This document shows, piece by piece, positions 25,712-33,597 of a stretch of 64,000 bases of DNA (within the stretch, counting starts at the first letter, position 1; every line of letters starts with the position of its first letter). Origin of the DNA: an uncultured Ruminococcus sp. (lineage in GTDB: Bacteria; Bacillota; Clostridia; Oscillospirales; Ruminococcaceae); contig NZ_CAMYUE010000011.1 of the NCBI RefSeq assembly GCF_947301925.1, forward strand, positions 41,086 through 105,085, given 5' to 3'. A program made the position numbers and the translations under genes. The notes under the pieces are model-generated. The model did not search any database and was not told the origin of the DNA. It worked only from the letters and a program-made list of their open reading frames with translations.

Positions 25712-27064
25712 ATGACAGCAGCACAGATCTTTGCCATTGTCATCTTCGTCGGGATGTTCATAATGATAGTCCTGGACAAGATCGAAAGGCACTACGTCAC
25801 ACTGGGCAGCGGTATACTTACGCTGGTAGTTGTGTTCGGTATTTGTATGCGCAGCGGAAGCGCAATAATGGACACTCTTGCACTCAAGGGCTTTGCTACC
25901 AAGGATTTCTGGTATCAGGTCACGGAAAGCGAAAGCAAGGGTATAAACTGGGCCACCATAATCTTCATCGCAGGCATGATGGTAATGGTAGAGGGCATGG
26001 CCAAGGCGGGATTCTTCCGATGGCTGTGCATGAAGATAGCCTATCTGGTAAAATGCAGGACCGTCCCCATATTCATAACCTTTATGGTAATGTCGGCAGT
26101 TCTCTCCATGTTCATAGACAGTATCACAGTTATAATGTTCCTTGCCGCTGTTACTATAGAGCTGGCTTCCCTGCTGAAGTTCAATCCGGTACCCATGATA
26201 CTCTCAGAGATATTCTGCGCTAATCTTGGCGGCTCTGCAACAATGTGCGGAGACCCCCCGAATATCATCATCGGTACGTCACTGGGCTTCTCATTCTTCG
26301 ATTTTCTCACCAATACGGGACTCTGCGCGGCTATTTCACTTCTGGTATCCGTAGTGTTCCTTTACTTTGCGTTCCGCAAGGAGATAGCAGGCGGCAAGGG
26401 CGAGCCCGTGGATATGAGCAAATTCCCCAAGCCCTCTGAGGCTATCACCAACAAGAAGGACTTCATACTCAGCAGTATCATCTTCGCTCTGGCTGTGATA
26501 CTCCTCATCACTCACGCCACAACTCATCTCACCGTTGCCACCATAGGCCTTTTCATTGCATCGATCACCCTTATCGCCTTCGGCAAGCACGCTCTTGAGC
26601 TCATAAAGAAGGTGGACTACAAGACGCTGATATTCTTCATCGGCCTTTTCATCGTGGTAAGCGGACTTGAAGAAACAGGCATACTCAAGCTCATCGCAAA
26701 CTTCATCGGCGACATCAGCGGTGGAAACGTTATGCTCATGCTGGCCATCATACTCTGGGTATCGGCTATCGCCAGCGCATTCGTGGACAATATCCCCTTC
26801 GCCGCTACAATGGTGCCTATCATACAGAGCCTTGCAGAGACCTCGGGAGTTTCCATTTCAACTCTTGCATGGGGCCTTGCAATGGGTACGGATATCGGCG
26901 GAAGCGCTACTCCCATCGGAGCCTCCGCAAACGTTGTGGGCACATCGGTTGCCCAGAAGAACGGCTATCCCATCGGCTGGGGCAGATACTGCAAAAAGCT
27001 TGCTCCCGCCACCGTTATCGTACTTACTATATCCACCATATATCTTTTCGTTCGCTATCTCTGA
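25712..27064 (+). CDS. SLC13 / ArsB-NhaD superfamily anion permease
   Basis: The 450-residue permease has 10-12 hydrophobic segments and the repeated family motifs MFIDSITVIMFLAAVTIEL, SATMCGDPPNIIIGTSLGF in the first half, and AFVDNIPFAATMVP and DIGGSATPIGASANVVG in the second. These match the ion-transporter (ArsB/NhaD/CitM) superfamily. The substrate (anion, dicarboxylate, arsenite, or Na+/H+) cannot be decided; no ars genes are nearby. GGAGGTTAAT precedes the ATG. A GC hairpin without a clear T-tract follows at 27077-27096. Confidence 0.88.
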   Translation: MTAAQIFAIVIFVGMFIMIVLDKIERHYVTLGSGILTLVVVFGICMRSGSAIMDTLALKGFATKDFWYQVTESESKGINWATIIFIAGMMVMVEGMAKAGFFRWLCMKIAYLVKCRTVPIFITFMVMSAVLSMFIDSITVIMFLAAVTIELASLLKFNPVPMILSEIFCANLGGSATMCGDPPNIIIGTSLGFSFFDFLTNTGLCAAISLLVSVVFLYFAFRKEIAGGKGEPVDMSKFPKPSEAITNKKDFILSSIIFALAVILLITHATTHLTVATIGLFIASITLIAFGKHALELIKKVDYKTLIFFIGLFIVVSGLEETGILKLIANFIGDISGGNVMLMLAIILWVSAIASAFVDNIPFAATMVPIIQSLAETSGVSISTLAWGLAMGTDIGGSATPIGASANVVGTSVAQKNGYPIGWGRYCKKLAPATVIVLTISTIYLFVRYL

Positions 27065-27113
27065 TATACAAAGCTGTTCCCCCGCCTGCGGCGGGGGAAA
27101 TATACATAAAACA

Positions 27114-27142
27114 TTGATTTTCAAGTCAGAATGTGATACAAT
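27114..27142 (+). promoter_or_regulatory. Promoter of the cytidylate-kinase-like gene
   Basis: TTGATT (27114-27119), a 17-nt spacer and TACAAT (27137-27142). Confidence 0.7.
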
Positions 27143-27178
27143 GTATTTCAGACATATATTGTAAAAGGAGGATCACTT

Positions 27179-27772
27179 ATGCCACAGGTTATTATTTCCG
27201 TAGGCCGTGAATTCGGAAGCGGCGGCAAGGCCATCGCAGAGCAGCTGGCCAAGCGCTTCAATATTCCCCTGTACGACCGTCACCTCATCACGGAGATCGC
27301 AGACAAGACGGGTCTGACTCCCGAGGAAATAGAAAAATACAACGAAAAGCCCAAGAATCACCTGCTCTCACGCAGAGTCAACGGCTACAGCAATTCCATA
27401 GAGGACAACATCGCAGAGATGCAGTTCAAATTCCTGAGAGAAAAGGCCGAAAGCGGAGAATCCTTCGTAGTGGTAGGCCGCTGCTCCGAGACCAAGCTCC
27501 GCGATTTCAAGTGCCTTGTTTCCCTGTTCGTACTGGGAGACATGGACGAGAAGATCAAGCGCGTAATGAACGTGTATGAGCTCTCAGAGGACAAGGCAAA
27601 GGCCTTCATCGACAAGAAGGACCGCAAGAGAAAGCGCTATCACAACTATCACTGCAGCGGTCACTGGGGCGATTCAAGGCTCTATGATCTCAGCATCAAC
27701 AGCTCCCGTCTGGGAATGGACAGGACAGTTGATCTGCTGGAAGAATACATAAAGGCAAGAATGGGCGAATAA
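27179..27772 (+). CDS. Cytidylate-kinase-like family protein
   Basis: The 197-residue P-loop protein begins PQVIISVGREFGSGGKAIAE, where GREFGSGGK is the variant Walker A of the cytidylate-kinase-like family, followed by IPLYDRHLI and a lid-like RKRKRYHNYH region. These proteins are found widely in Clostridia next to unrelated genes and are distinct from the canonical Cmk; the substrate is not established. It has its own promoter and an AAAAGGAGG ribosome site. Confidence 0.85.
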   Translation: MPQVIISVGREFGSGGKAIAEQLAKRFNIPLYDRHLITEIADKTGLTPEEIEKYNEKPKNHLLSRRVNGYSNSIEDNIAEMQFKFLREKAESGESFVVVGRCSETKLRDFKCLVSLFVLGDMDEKIKRVMNVYELSEDKAKAFIDKKDRKRKRYHNYHCSGHWGDSRLYDLSINSSRLGMDRTVDLLEEYIKARMGE

Positions 27773-28148
27773 ACGCCGTATACGAAAAAAGCTGTACCGC
27801 AAGCGTGATACTTATATTGAATGATAATGTAATTATTGAGTAAAACCGTTTTGAAGAAGTTTTTTCGAGCTTCTTTCAAGGCTGCATATTTAATTTTTTC
27901 TATGGCAGAGCCACCAAAAAAACTCGCCCCCTTGTAAAACTTACAAGGGGGCTCTGTTATAGAAAAAATCAGCTATAAAGTCTTTGGAAAAGGGGTTCGG
28001 GGTGACTCCCCGCAGTGCGGGGAGATGTCACGAAGTGACAAAGTGGCGCGCCTCCGTCAGAGGAGAACCTTTCCTCAGAAAGGTTTTTCCCCGATAGTTA
28101 CATATTTATTTCTATGTAAGTAATACGCTTGCGATGCAGCTTTTCTGT
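27773..28148. repeat. Gene-free stretch with hairpins, possible dispersed repeat
   Basis: No gene is seen in these 376 nt. Present are a minus-strand terminator (27915-27952) and GC palindromes near 28010 (CTCCCCGCAGTGCGGGGAG) and 28030. An AACCTTT-loop-AAAGGTT hairpin with a T-tract lies near 28068-28090. The style (GAAAAGGGGTTCGGGGTGA...) is that of intergenic repeats common in related Clostridia, which I infer rather than prove. Confidence 0.4.
27915..27952 (-). terminator. Likely terminator of the mannanase gene
   Basis: On the minus strand a 12-bp stem (GCCCCCTTGTAA with TTACAAGGGGGC) is followed by GAGTTTTTTT. It lies about 200 nt beyond the mannanase stop. Confidence 0.65.
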
Positions 28149-30380
28149 TTACTCTGCGTTGGGGTCAAGGGTAGTTCTCTTTTTGAGGAGGTACTCCTGA
28201 ATGAACAGTGCGTCGTTGGCTGTAAGACCCACAACCGATCTGTCAACGTCGCCCAGCTCCTTGCCTCTTGAACGGAGGTGCATCTTATCGGAGCCGTTCT
28301 CTCCGTATTTATTGGGATTAGCCAGAGCCTGCATGATGAGGATAGCGTCCGCAAGCTCTACCGCGTTGTCCAGGTTGGTATCGCCCCATTTCTCCTCAAG
28401 AGCTCCGCCCATAAGGAAGCGCACGGTGCAGTCGCCTATCTCATAGGGCTGATCTATGCCCTTGTCGGCTGCTGTGTCCCATGTATTGGACCACCATACC
28501 TGCACCTCGCAGGTGGTGAAGCTTTCGGGTATCTTTGATATATCCACCATCGTCTTCAGTGTACCGTCAGAGCCTATAGTGCCCTTCCACTCTATGTTCT
28601 TCCAGTCGTCGGCATTGGTACCGTAGCCTATGCCACCGCCTACGGAAGCGCCGGCAGCGCCTGTAAGGTTGATCTCCATCTGCTTGCCAACAGCAAGAGC
28701 AGGCATTTCGGGGATAGTAACGGACTTCTTCTTTATCTCGAACTTGTAAGCCGTTGTTGTAGTTGTCACATCAGGATCGGTGGTGGTAGTTGTTGTGGTA
28801 GTGGTCTTTGCAGGATCGGGAGGAGTAACGCCCTCTCGGTCATAGAGGTTTTCGGGGAGCTCGTCAAGGGTTATGCAGTAATCGCTCTGATACATTGCGA
28901 TAGTGTCTTCCTTGGTGTTGAAGGTGGGATTTGAAAGGAAGTTGTTGTTATCCGAGCCGCCGTCATACCATGTACAGAAGTAGAGCCATGCAGCTCCCTC
29001 CTCCTGCATCTTGTCGGGAGTTGAGAAGCAGTCGTTCTCGGCAAGGGATATCATCTTGGCGCTGTCGTACTTCTCCATGATGCCGTAGAATGTGGAGGCA
29101 AAGGGACTGTCGTTGTGATAGTACCTTGCGCTGCCTGTTGACCAGTCGGTGCAGCTGTACTTGTCGTAGCCGATTATATCCACATAAGCGTCGCCGGGAT
29201 ACCAGTTCTTTGAGGTATCGAAGTTGTAGCTGTTCCATTCCCAGATAAGGTTATGGCAGTTAAGATCATTGGTGAGGGTCTCGTAGGTATAGATCCACAG
29301 CTTCTTGTACGCTGCGGAGCCCTCTCTGCCCCACCAGAACCATGAGCCTGTCTCACCGCCGCCGCCTTCTGCCTCGTGGAGAGGTCTCCAGATCACGGGA
29401 ACGCCCTGGGCTTCAAGCTTGTTGAACTCCTTTGCAAGGGTCTTCAGGGTGCTGAGGTAATATTCGTTCTCCTTGGTGCCGGGGGTAGCGGCCTTTGAGG
29501 GAGAGAAATCCGTGTCCTTCGCGCCGTATGTGGACGCAGACCATTCAAGCTTTGAACCTATGGTATAGCCTGCGAAGTCCTTGGGCACGTTGATATGATA
29601 GGAAGCAGTTGCGATACCGCCCTTGTTCTTTACCCAGTCGATTATACGGTCCGTGGAGCCGTCGTCGCTGCCGTAAAGAGGACAGCAGAAATTACCGTAA
29701 TCAAAGCCCCTGATAGCAGGATAGTGTCCCGTGGTGTCCTTGAGGTACTCGAACTCGGTCTCAAGGCCGTGAGGACCGCCGCTGTAGATCTCCTGCTGAC
29801 CCGAGATTATCTGCTTGCCATAGACCTCAGCCAGATAAGCCATAAGGCTCTGGGTCTCAACGGTAGCAAGCTGATCGCAGGGAGTTGTCTGCTTCGCCTC
29901 GATCTTTGCAGCCGCCATGGACTCTACGGTGAGGTAATCGAACTGCGACCATCCCCATGACTTCTCTATGGTCACAGTGTTATCGCCTGCCTTCAGCATG
30001 ATGGCAGGTACTGCAACGGCAGTATACTCTGTTCCCTGAGGGATACCGATAGCTCCCTGAGATGTACCGTTTACGGAAAGATTCTGCTGCTTGTCGGTGC
30101 CGATGCCAAAAGCATAGAACGTGAGCTTGTACGAGCCCGAGGTCTCCACAGTTACCGTCAGCTCTATGGTTCCGCTCTCGGTCATTTTAAGTGCGGAGCC
30201 GCCGCTGGCAGAGGAGTCCTTTTCAACAGTGATATCCCCTGTTATCTTTGCGTCCTCGAACTCGAACTTCAGCGGCTGATCTGCCGCTGTTACGGAAGCT
30301 GTGCTGAAAACCGCGGCATTAAGTGCCATAGCCGCCGACATCAGTGCAGCTCCTGCCTTTCTCATAATGTTCTTCCTCAT
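28149..30380 (-). CDS. Secreted GH26 beta-mannanase with dockerin
   Basis: Endo-beta-1,4-mannanase of the cellulosome. The 743-residue protein has a signal peptide (1-33), a CBM35-like beta-sandwich (36-153, FEFEDAKITG, WGWSQFDYLTVE), and a GH26 catalytic barrel (about 165-510). The acid/base is Glu336 in WRPLHEAEG and the nucleophile is probably Glu448 in SLAEND. A Thr-rich linker (525-543) and an unassigned beta-rich module (550-660), perhaps a second carbohydrate-binding module, follow. The type I-like dockerin (664-735) has two calcium repeats (WGDTNLDNAVELADAI and LGDVDRSVVGLTANDA) that bind a scaffoldin cohesin. GGAGG precedes the ATG. Mannose released here would enter through manA at 14333. 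Confidence 0.95.
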   Translation of the reverse strand: MRKNIMRKAGAALMSAAMALNAAVFSTASVTAADQPLKFEFEDAKITGDITVEKDSSASGGSALKMTESGTIELTVTVETSGSYKLTFYAFGIGTDKQQNLSVNGTSQGAIGIPQGTEYTAVAVPAIMLKAGDNTVTIEKSWGWSQFDYLTVESMAAAKIEAKQTTPCDQLATVETQSLMAYLAEVYGKQIISGQQEIYSGGPHGLETEFEYLKDTTGHYPAIRGFDYGNFCCPLYGSDDGSTDRIIDWVKNKGGIATASYHINVPKDFAGYTIGSKLEWSASTYGAKDTDFSPSKAATPGTKENEYYLSTLKTLAKEFNKLEAQGVPVIWRPLHEAEGGGGETGSWFWWGREGSAAYKKLWIYTYETLTNDLNCHNLIWEWNSYNFDTSKNWYPGDAYVDIIGYDKYSCTDWSTGSARYYHNDSPFASTFYGIMEKYDSAKMISLAENDCFSTPDKMQEEGAAWLYFCTWYDGGSDNNNFLSNPTFNTKEDTIAMYQSDYCITLDELPENLYDREGVTPPDPAKTTTTTTTTTDPDVTTTTTAYKFEIKKKSVTIPEMPALAVGKQMEINLTGAAGASVGGGIGYGTNADDWKNIEWKGTIGSDGTLKTMVDISKIPESFTTCEVQVWWSNTWDTAADKGIDQPYEIGDCTVRFLMGGALEEKWGDTNLDNAVELADAILIMQALANPNKYGENGSDKMHLRSRGKELGDVDRSVVGLTANDALFIQEYLLKKRTTLDPNAE

Positions 30381-30422
30381 GTTAATATCCTCCTATTATA
30401 TAATAGAATGTCCTGTACTTTA

Positions 30423-30450
30423 ATTATAGCATCATTTTAGCTAAAATCAA
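30423..30450 (-). promoter_or_regulatory. Promoter of the mannanase gene
   Basis: TTGATT (30445-30450), a 16-nt spacer and TATAAT (30423-30428) on the minus strand. No sugar-operator palindrome was obvious around it. Confidence 0.7.
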
Positions 30451-30599
30451 GGATAGTAACAGAATGTTTTCATTTTCCCCTGTAAATTCGTATGTACGCA
30501 CAATCAGAATGAAGAATTATTTGTCAAATAGCTCAAAAGTTACTTAAACGAAGCTTAAATTACATTTTGAACAAAGTCTGAACAATTGCAGCAGATGTA

Positions 30600-30628
30600 T
30601 TGACATTATTGCTAAAAAGGTGTATAAT
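30600..30628 (+). promoter_or_regulatory. Promoter of the nth-yjbQ-sirtuin operon
   Basis: TTGACA (30600-30605), a 17-nt spacer and TATAAT (30623-30628). Confidence 0.88.
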
Positions 30629-30670
30629 TTCTGTAGAGTTTCGTTAACTTTGTTCATGGAGCGTGATAAA

Positions 30671-31030
30671 ATGACTGAATACCTGACCAACTACATGAAG
30701 TACATTCAGGACAGACTTGAAAAATGCAGCGACTCCGCAGAGCTGGACGAGATAATGGCCGAGCATATGGACAAGATCGCCTTCATGCAGCACGAGAGGA
30801 TAGTCCATTTCCTCGTGACAATGATGTTCGCGCTCATACTTGCCATATTCATAGCCGTGCTGGTATTCACATCAAATATACCCGTCCTGCTGCTGGTAAC
30901 GATGATACTGGTGCTGCTGCTGTTCTATATAAAGCACTACTATTTTCTCGAAAACACCGTCCAGAAGATGTACAGAGTCTACGACGGAATACTTGAAAAG
31001 CAGAAGAAACTGAAGGAGTCCCGCAAATGA
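30671..31030 (+). CDS. Small two-helix membrane protein
   Basis: The 119-residue protein has an N-terminal amphipathic part (TEYLTNYMKYIQDRLEKCSD), two adjacent membrane helices (about 46-90) and a basic C-terminus (KQKKLKESRK). No known motif is seen. It heads the operon and overlaps nth by ATGA. Start ATG at 30671 is preferred because GGAG lies nine bases upstream; upstream ATGs lie at or near the transcription start. Confidence 0.7.
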   Translation: MTEYLTNYMKYIQDRLEKCSDSAELDEIMAEHMDKIAFMQHERIVHFLVTMMFALILAIFIAVLVFTSNIPVLLLVTMILVLLLFYIKHYYFLENTVQKMYRVYDGILEKQKKLKESRK

Positions 31031-31662
31031 CTAAGAAAGAGATAGCTAAGCTTGCTGTGGAGGAACTGGAAAAACTCTATCCCGACGCGGTATGCACGCT
31101 GAATTATTCAAAGCCCTATGAGCTCATGTTCGCCACAAGGCTTGCGGCTCAGTGTACCGACGCCCGGGTAAATATAGTCACGGAGACTCTTTTTAAGAAA
31201 TACCCCACACTGGAGGCCTTTGCGGAGGCCGACCTTGCCGAGCTTGAGCAGGACGTGAAGCCCTGCGGCTTTTACAGGAACAAGGCAAAGAGCCTGAAGG
31301 AAATGGCTTCCCAGCTCATAAACGACTTCGGCGGAGAGGTGCCCGATACCATGGAGGAGCTCCTCACCCTTTCGGGAGTGGGAAGAAAGACCGCAAATCT
31401 TATACTGGGCGACGTTTACGGCAAGCCCGCAATGGTGACGGATACCCACTGCATACGCATAACGGGACGTCTCGGCCTCACAAAAAACAAGGAGCCCGCA
31501 AAGGTGGAAAAGGATCTTGTGAAGCTGATACCGCCCGAGAAATCTTCGGATTTCTGCCACAGAACAGTGGAATTCGGACGGGATATATGCAATGCCCGTA
31601 AACCGAGATGCGAGGAATGTCCCCTGAATTATTTCTGTAAATTCTACACTGATAAATCCTGA
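31027..31662 (+). CDS. nth: Endonuclease III
   Basis: DNA glycosylase/AP lyase that removes oxidised pyrimidines. The 211-residue protein has the helix-hairpin-helix LLTLSGVGRKTANLIL with catalytic Lys in GRKTAN, the catalytic Asp in VTDTHCIR, and the C-terminal [4Fe-4S] cysteines CNARKPRCEECPLNYFC (Cx6Cx2Cx5C). AAGGAG precedes the ATG, which overlaps the previous stop. Confidence 0.97.
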   Translation: MTKKEIAKLAVEELEKLYPDAVCTLNYSKPYELMFATRLAAQCTDARVNIVTETLFKKYPTLEAFAEADLAELEQDVKPCGFYRNKAKSLKEMASQLINDFGGEVPDTMEELLTLSGVGRKTANLILGDVYGKPAMVTDTHCIRITGRLGLTKNKEPAKVEKDLVKLIPPEKSSDFCHRTVEFGRDICNARKPRCEECPLNYFCKFYTDKS

Positions 31663-31683
31663 TTTAAGAAAGGACTGATATAA

Positions 31684-32082
31684 ATGCTTTTCAATTTCAA
31701 GCTCAGCACTCCTGCTGAGGGGCTTGTTGATATAACACGGGAGGTAAGCGAGGCCGTAAAGGAAAGCGGCGTCCTGGAGGGCGTCTGCCTTGTATTCTGC
31801 CCCCATACCACCGCTGCCATAACCATTAACGAAAACGCCGACCCCGACGTGCAGACCGACTTTATCAAGGGCATGGACAAATTCTTCCCCGACCTTCAGA
31901 GCTTCCGCCACGCTGAGGGAAACTCCGACGCCCATATAAAGTCCTCAGCCGTGGGAGCCAGCGAGACCATAATCATCAGCGGAGGCAAGCTCCTCCTGGG
32001 AACATGGCAGGATATCTATTTCTGCGAATTCGACGGCCCAAGAACAAGAAAATTCTATGTAAAGGTGATAGGAGACCGATAA
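31684..32082 (+). CDS. YjbQ-family (UPF0047) protein
   Basis: The 132-residue protein has family blocks VCLVFCPHTTAAITINENAD and HAEGNSDAHIKSSAVGASE, then LGTWQDIYFCEFDGPR. Three histidines cluster in the fold and may bind metal. The family is annotated as secondary thiamine-phosphate synthase because some members can rescue thiE mutants; the true role is uncertain. It lies 21 nt after nth and 1 nt before the sirtuin gene. Confidence 0.92.
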   Translation: MLFNFKLSTPAEGLVDITREVSEAVKESGVLEGVCLVFCPHTTAAITINENADPDVQTDFIKGMDKFFPDLQSFRHAEGNSDAHIKSSAVGASETIIISGGKLLLGTWQDIYFCEFDGPRTRKFYVKVIGDR

Positions 32083-32083
32083 T

Positions 32084-32797
32084 ATGGACAACATAGAAAA
32101 GCTTTCGGATATAGTCAGGAACTCCCACAGCATCGTATTCTTCGGCGGCGCAGGCGTCTCCACGGAAAGCGGCATACCCGACTTCCGCAGCGTTGACGGC
32201 CTCTACAGCCAGCAGTGGGATTATCCCCCCGAGACCATTCTCAGCCACACCTTCTTCATGGAAAAGACTGAGGAGTTCTACCGCTTCTACAGGGCAAAAA
32301 TGCTCTGTCTCGACGCAAAGCCCAATGCCGCTCACCTGAAGCTGGCTCAGCTTGAACAGGAGGGAAAACTCTCCGCCGTTGTAACCCAGAATATCGACGG
32401 TCTCCATCAGGCGGCAGGCAGCAAGACCGTATACGAGCTCCACGGAAGCGTTCTGCGGAACTACTGCTCAAAGTGCGGGAAATTCCATGATGTACAGTTC
32501 ATCGTGAACTCAGAAGGAGTCCCCAGATGCCAATGCGGCGGCGTTGTAAAGCCCGACGTGGTGCTCTATGAGGAGTCACTGGACGACAGCACAGTCAGCG
32601 GAGCCGTAAACGCTATCGCTTCTGCCGATACCCTTATTATCGGCGGAACATCGCTAAATGTGTACCCTGCGGCAGGTCTTATCCGCTACTTCAAGGGAAA
32701 AGATCTCATTATCATAAATATGGCGCCGACACCTATGGACAGGAACGCCGATCTTCTCATTTGTGACAGGATAGGAGAAGTTTTTTCACGGATTTAG
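32084..32797 (+). CDS. cobB: SIR2-family NAD-dependent protein deacylase
   Basis: Removes acyl groups from lysines using NAD. The 237-residue sirtuin has GAGVSTESGIPDFRS (NAD site), TQNIDGLHQAAG, catalytic His in ELHGSV, zinc ligands CSKC...CQCGG, and VVLYEE. Tyr66 and Arg69 in the FYRFYRAK segment resemble the residues that favour succinyl/malonyl substrates in class III sirtuins, although the exact spacing was not verified. It sits in the operon between yjbQ and a lipoprotein. Confidence 0.95.
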   Translation: MDNIEKLSDIVRNSHSIVFFGGAGVSTESGIPDFRSVDGLYSQQWDYPPETILSHTFFMEKTEEFYRFYRAKMLCLDAKPNAAHLKLAQLEQEGKLSAVVTQNIDGLHQAAGSKTVYELHGSVLRNYCSKCGKFHDVQFIVNSEGVPRCQCGGVVKPDVVLYEESLDDSTVSGAVNAIASADTLIIGGTSLNVYPAAGLIRYFKGKDLIIINMAPTPMDRNADLLICDRIGEVFSRI

Positions 32798-32808
32798 GAG
32801 GCTATGAC

Positions 32809-33528
32809 ATGAAACGTATGGCATCAGCCGCTTTATCAACCCTCTTACTGGCTGGCTGCGGTGCGGGAGCAAAAGCGCCCCAGACCCCGCAGCCTCCAAC
32901 CAAACAACACTTTACGGAAGCCGTAAATCCCAATACAGGATCGGAGCAGAACGGCAATGCGGGAAGGATCATCTACCGCGAAAGACTGTACAATACCGAT
33001 TCCTACACAAAATCAGATCTCATCATCGAGGACAGCGGACGGGTCTGGTGCGGATTCTATATGCACAATGAAGGCACCATAGACCGCTTCGACCGCCTGT
33101 GGACAAGCGAGGAGGAGTACTCCGATTTCTATGAGCTTGACGACGACCGCTGGCTGAAGTCAGCCCTCACCGAGAGCAGCGACGACGATTTCATGCTGTT
33201 CGGCGATGTTTTCCAGCTTGGCAGCATTGAAGGCGGCGAGCTCACGGAGCTTGATACCCTTATTAAGGAGTCCGACCCGTTCTGTACCGTCAGCGCTCAT
33301 ACAGAGCCCGAGGACAGCGAAGCGCCGGAGCCTCCCGAAAAGGAGTATGACTTCATAGACCTTATCGTTGACGATGAGATATTCAGGGTGTACGAGTACA
33401 CCCAGAGCCACACGCTGACCGCTAAGGACGACAACGCCTCAGCGGCGGTGGAATATGTACACAGCTGCCCGTTTTATCAGGAATGGCGGGATAAGTGTAC
33501 GGAGCTGCTTGTTCCCTATGGCAGCTGA
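32809..33528 (+). CDS. Lipoprotein of unknown function
   Basis: The 239-residue protein has a lipoprotein signal with lipobox LLAGC (Cys at about residue 17), a Pro/Thr/Gln-rich spacer, and a mixed acidic domain without recognised motifs (two Cys residues near the C-terminus could pair). TTAGGAGG precedes the ATG, and it is the last gene of the operon. Confidence 0.75.
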   Translation: MKRMASAALSTLLLAGCGAGAKAPQTPQPPTKQHFTEAVNPNTGSEQNGNAGRIIYRERLYNTDSYTKSDLIIEDSGRVWCGFYMHNEGTIDRFDRLWTSEEEYSDFYELDDDRWLKSALTESSDDDFMLFGDVFQLGSIEGGELTELDTLIKESDPFCTVSAHTEPEDSEAPEPPEKEYDFIDLIVDDEIFRVYEYTQSHTLTAKDDNASAAVEYVHSCPFYQEWRDKCTELLVPYGS

Positions 33529-33550
33529 AAAAACCGCAGAAAGCACAACG

Positions 33551-33577
33551 AGCCCGAAAGCATAAGCTTTCGGGCTC
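33551..33577. terminator. Bidirectional hairpin between convergent genes
   Basis: GAGCCCGAAAGC pairs with GCTTTCGGGCTC around a short loop. T-tracts are poor on both sides. The stem matches that of the 18221 terminator. Confidence 0.5.
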
Positions 33578-33597
33578 GATCTCGTATAAATCAATAT

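Noticed and set aside
25712..27064. Arsenite efflux pump (arsB)
   Set aside because: Only superfamily-level motifs are present and there are no arsR, arsC or arsA neighbours.
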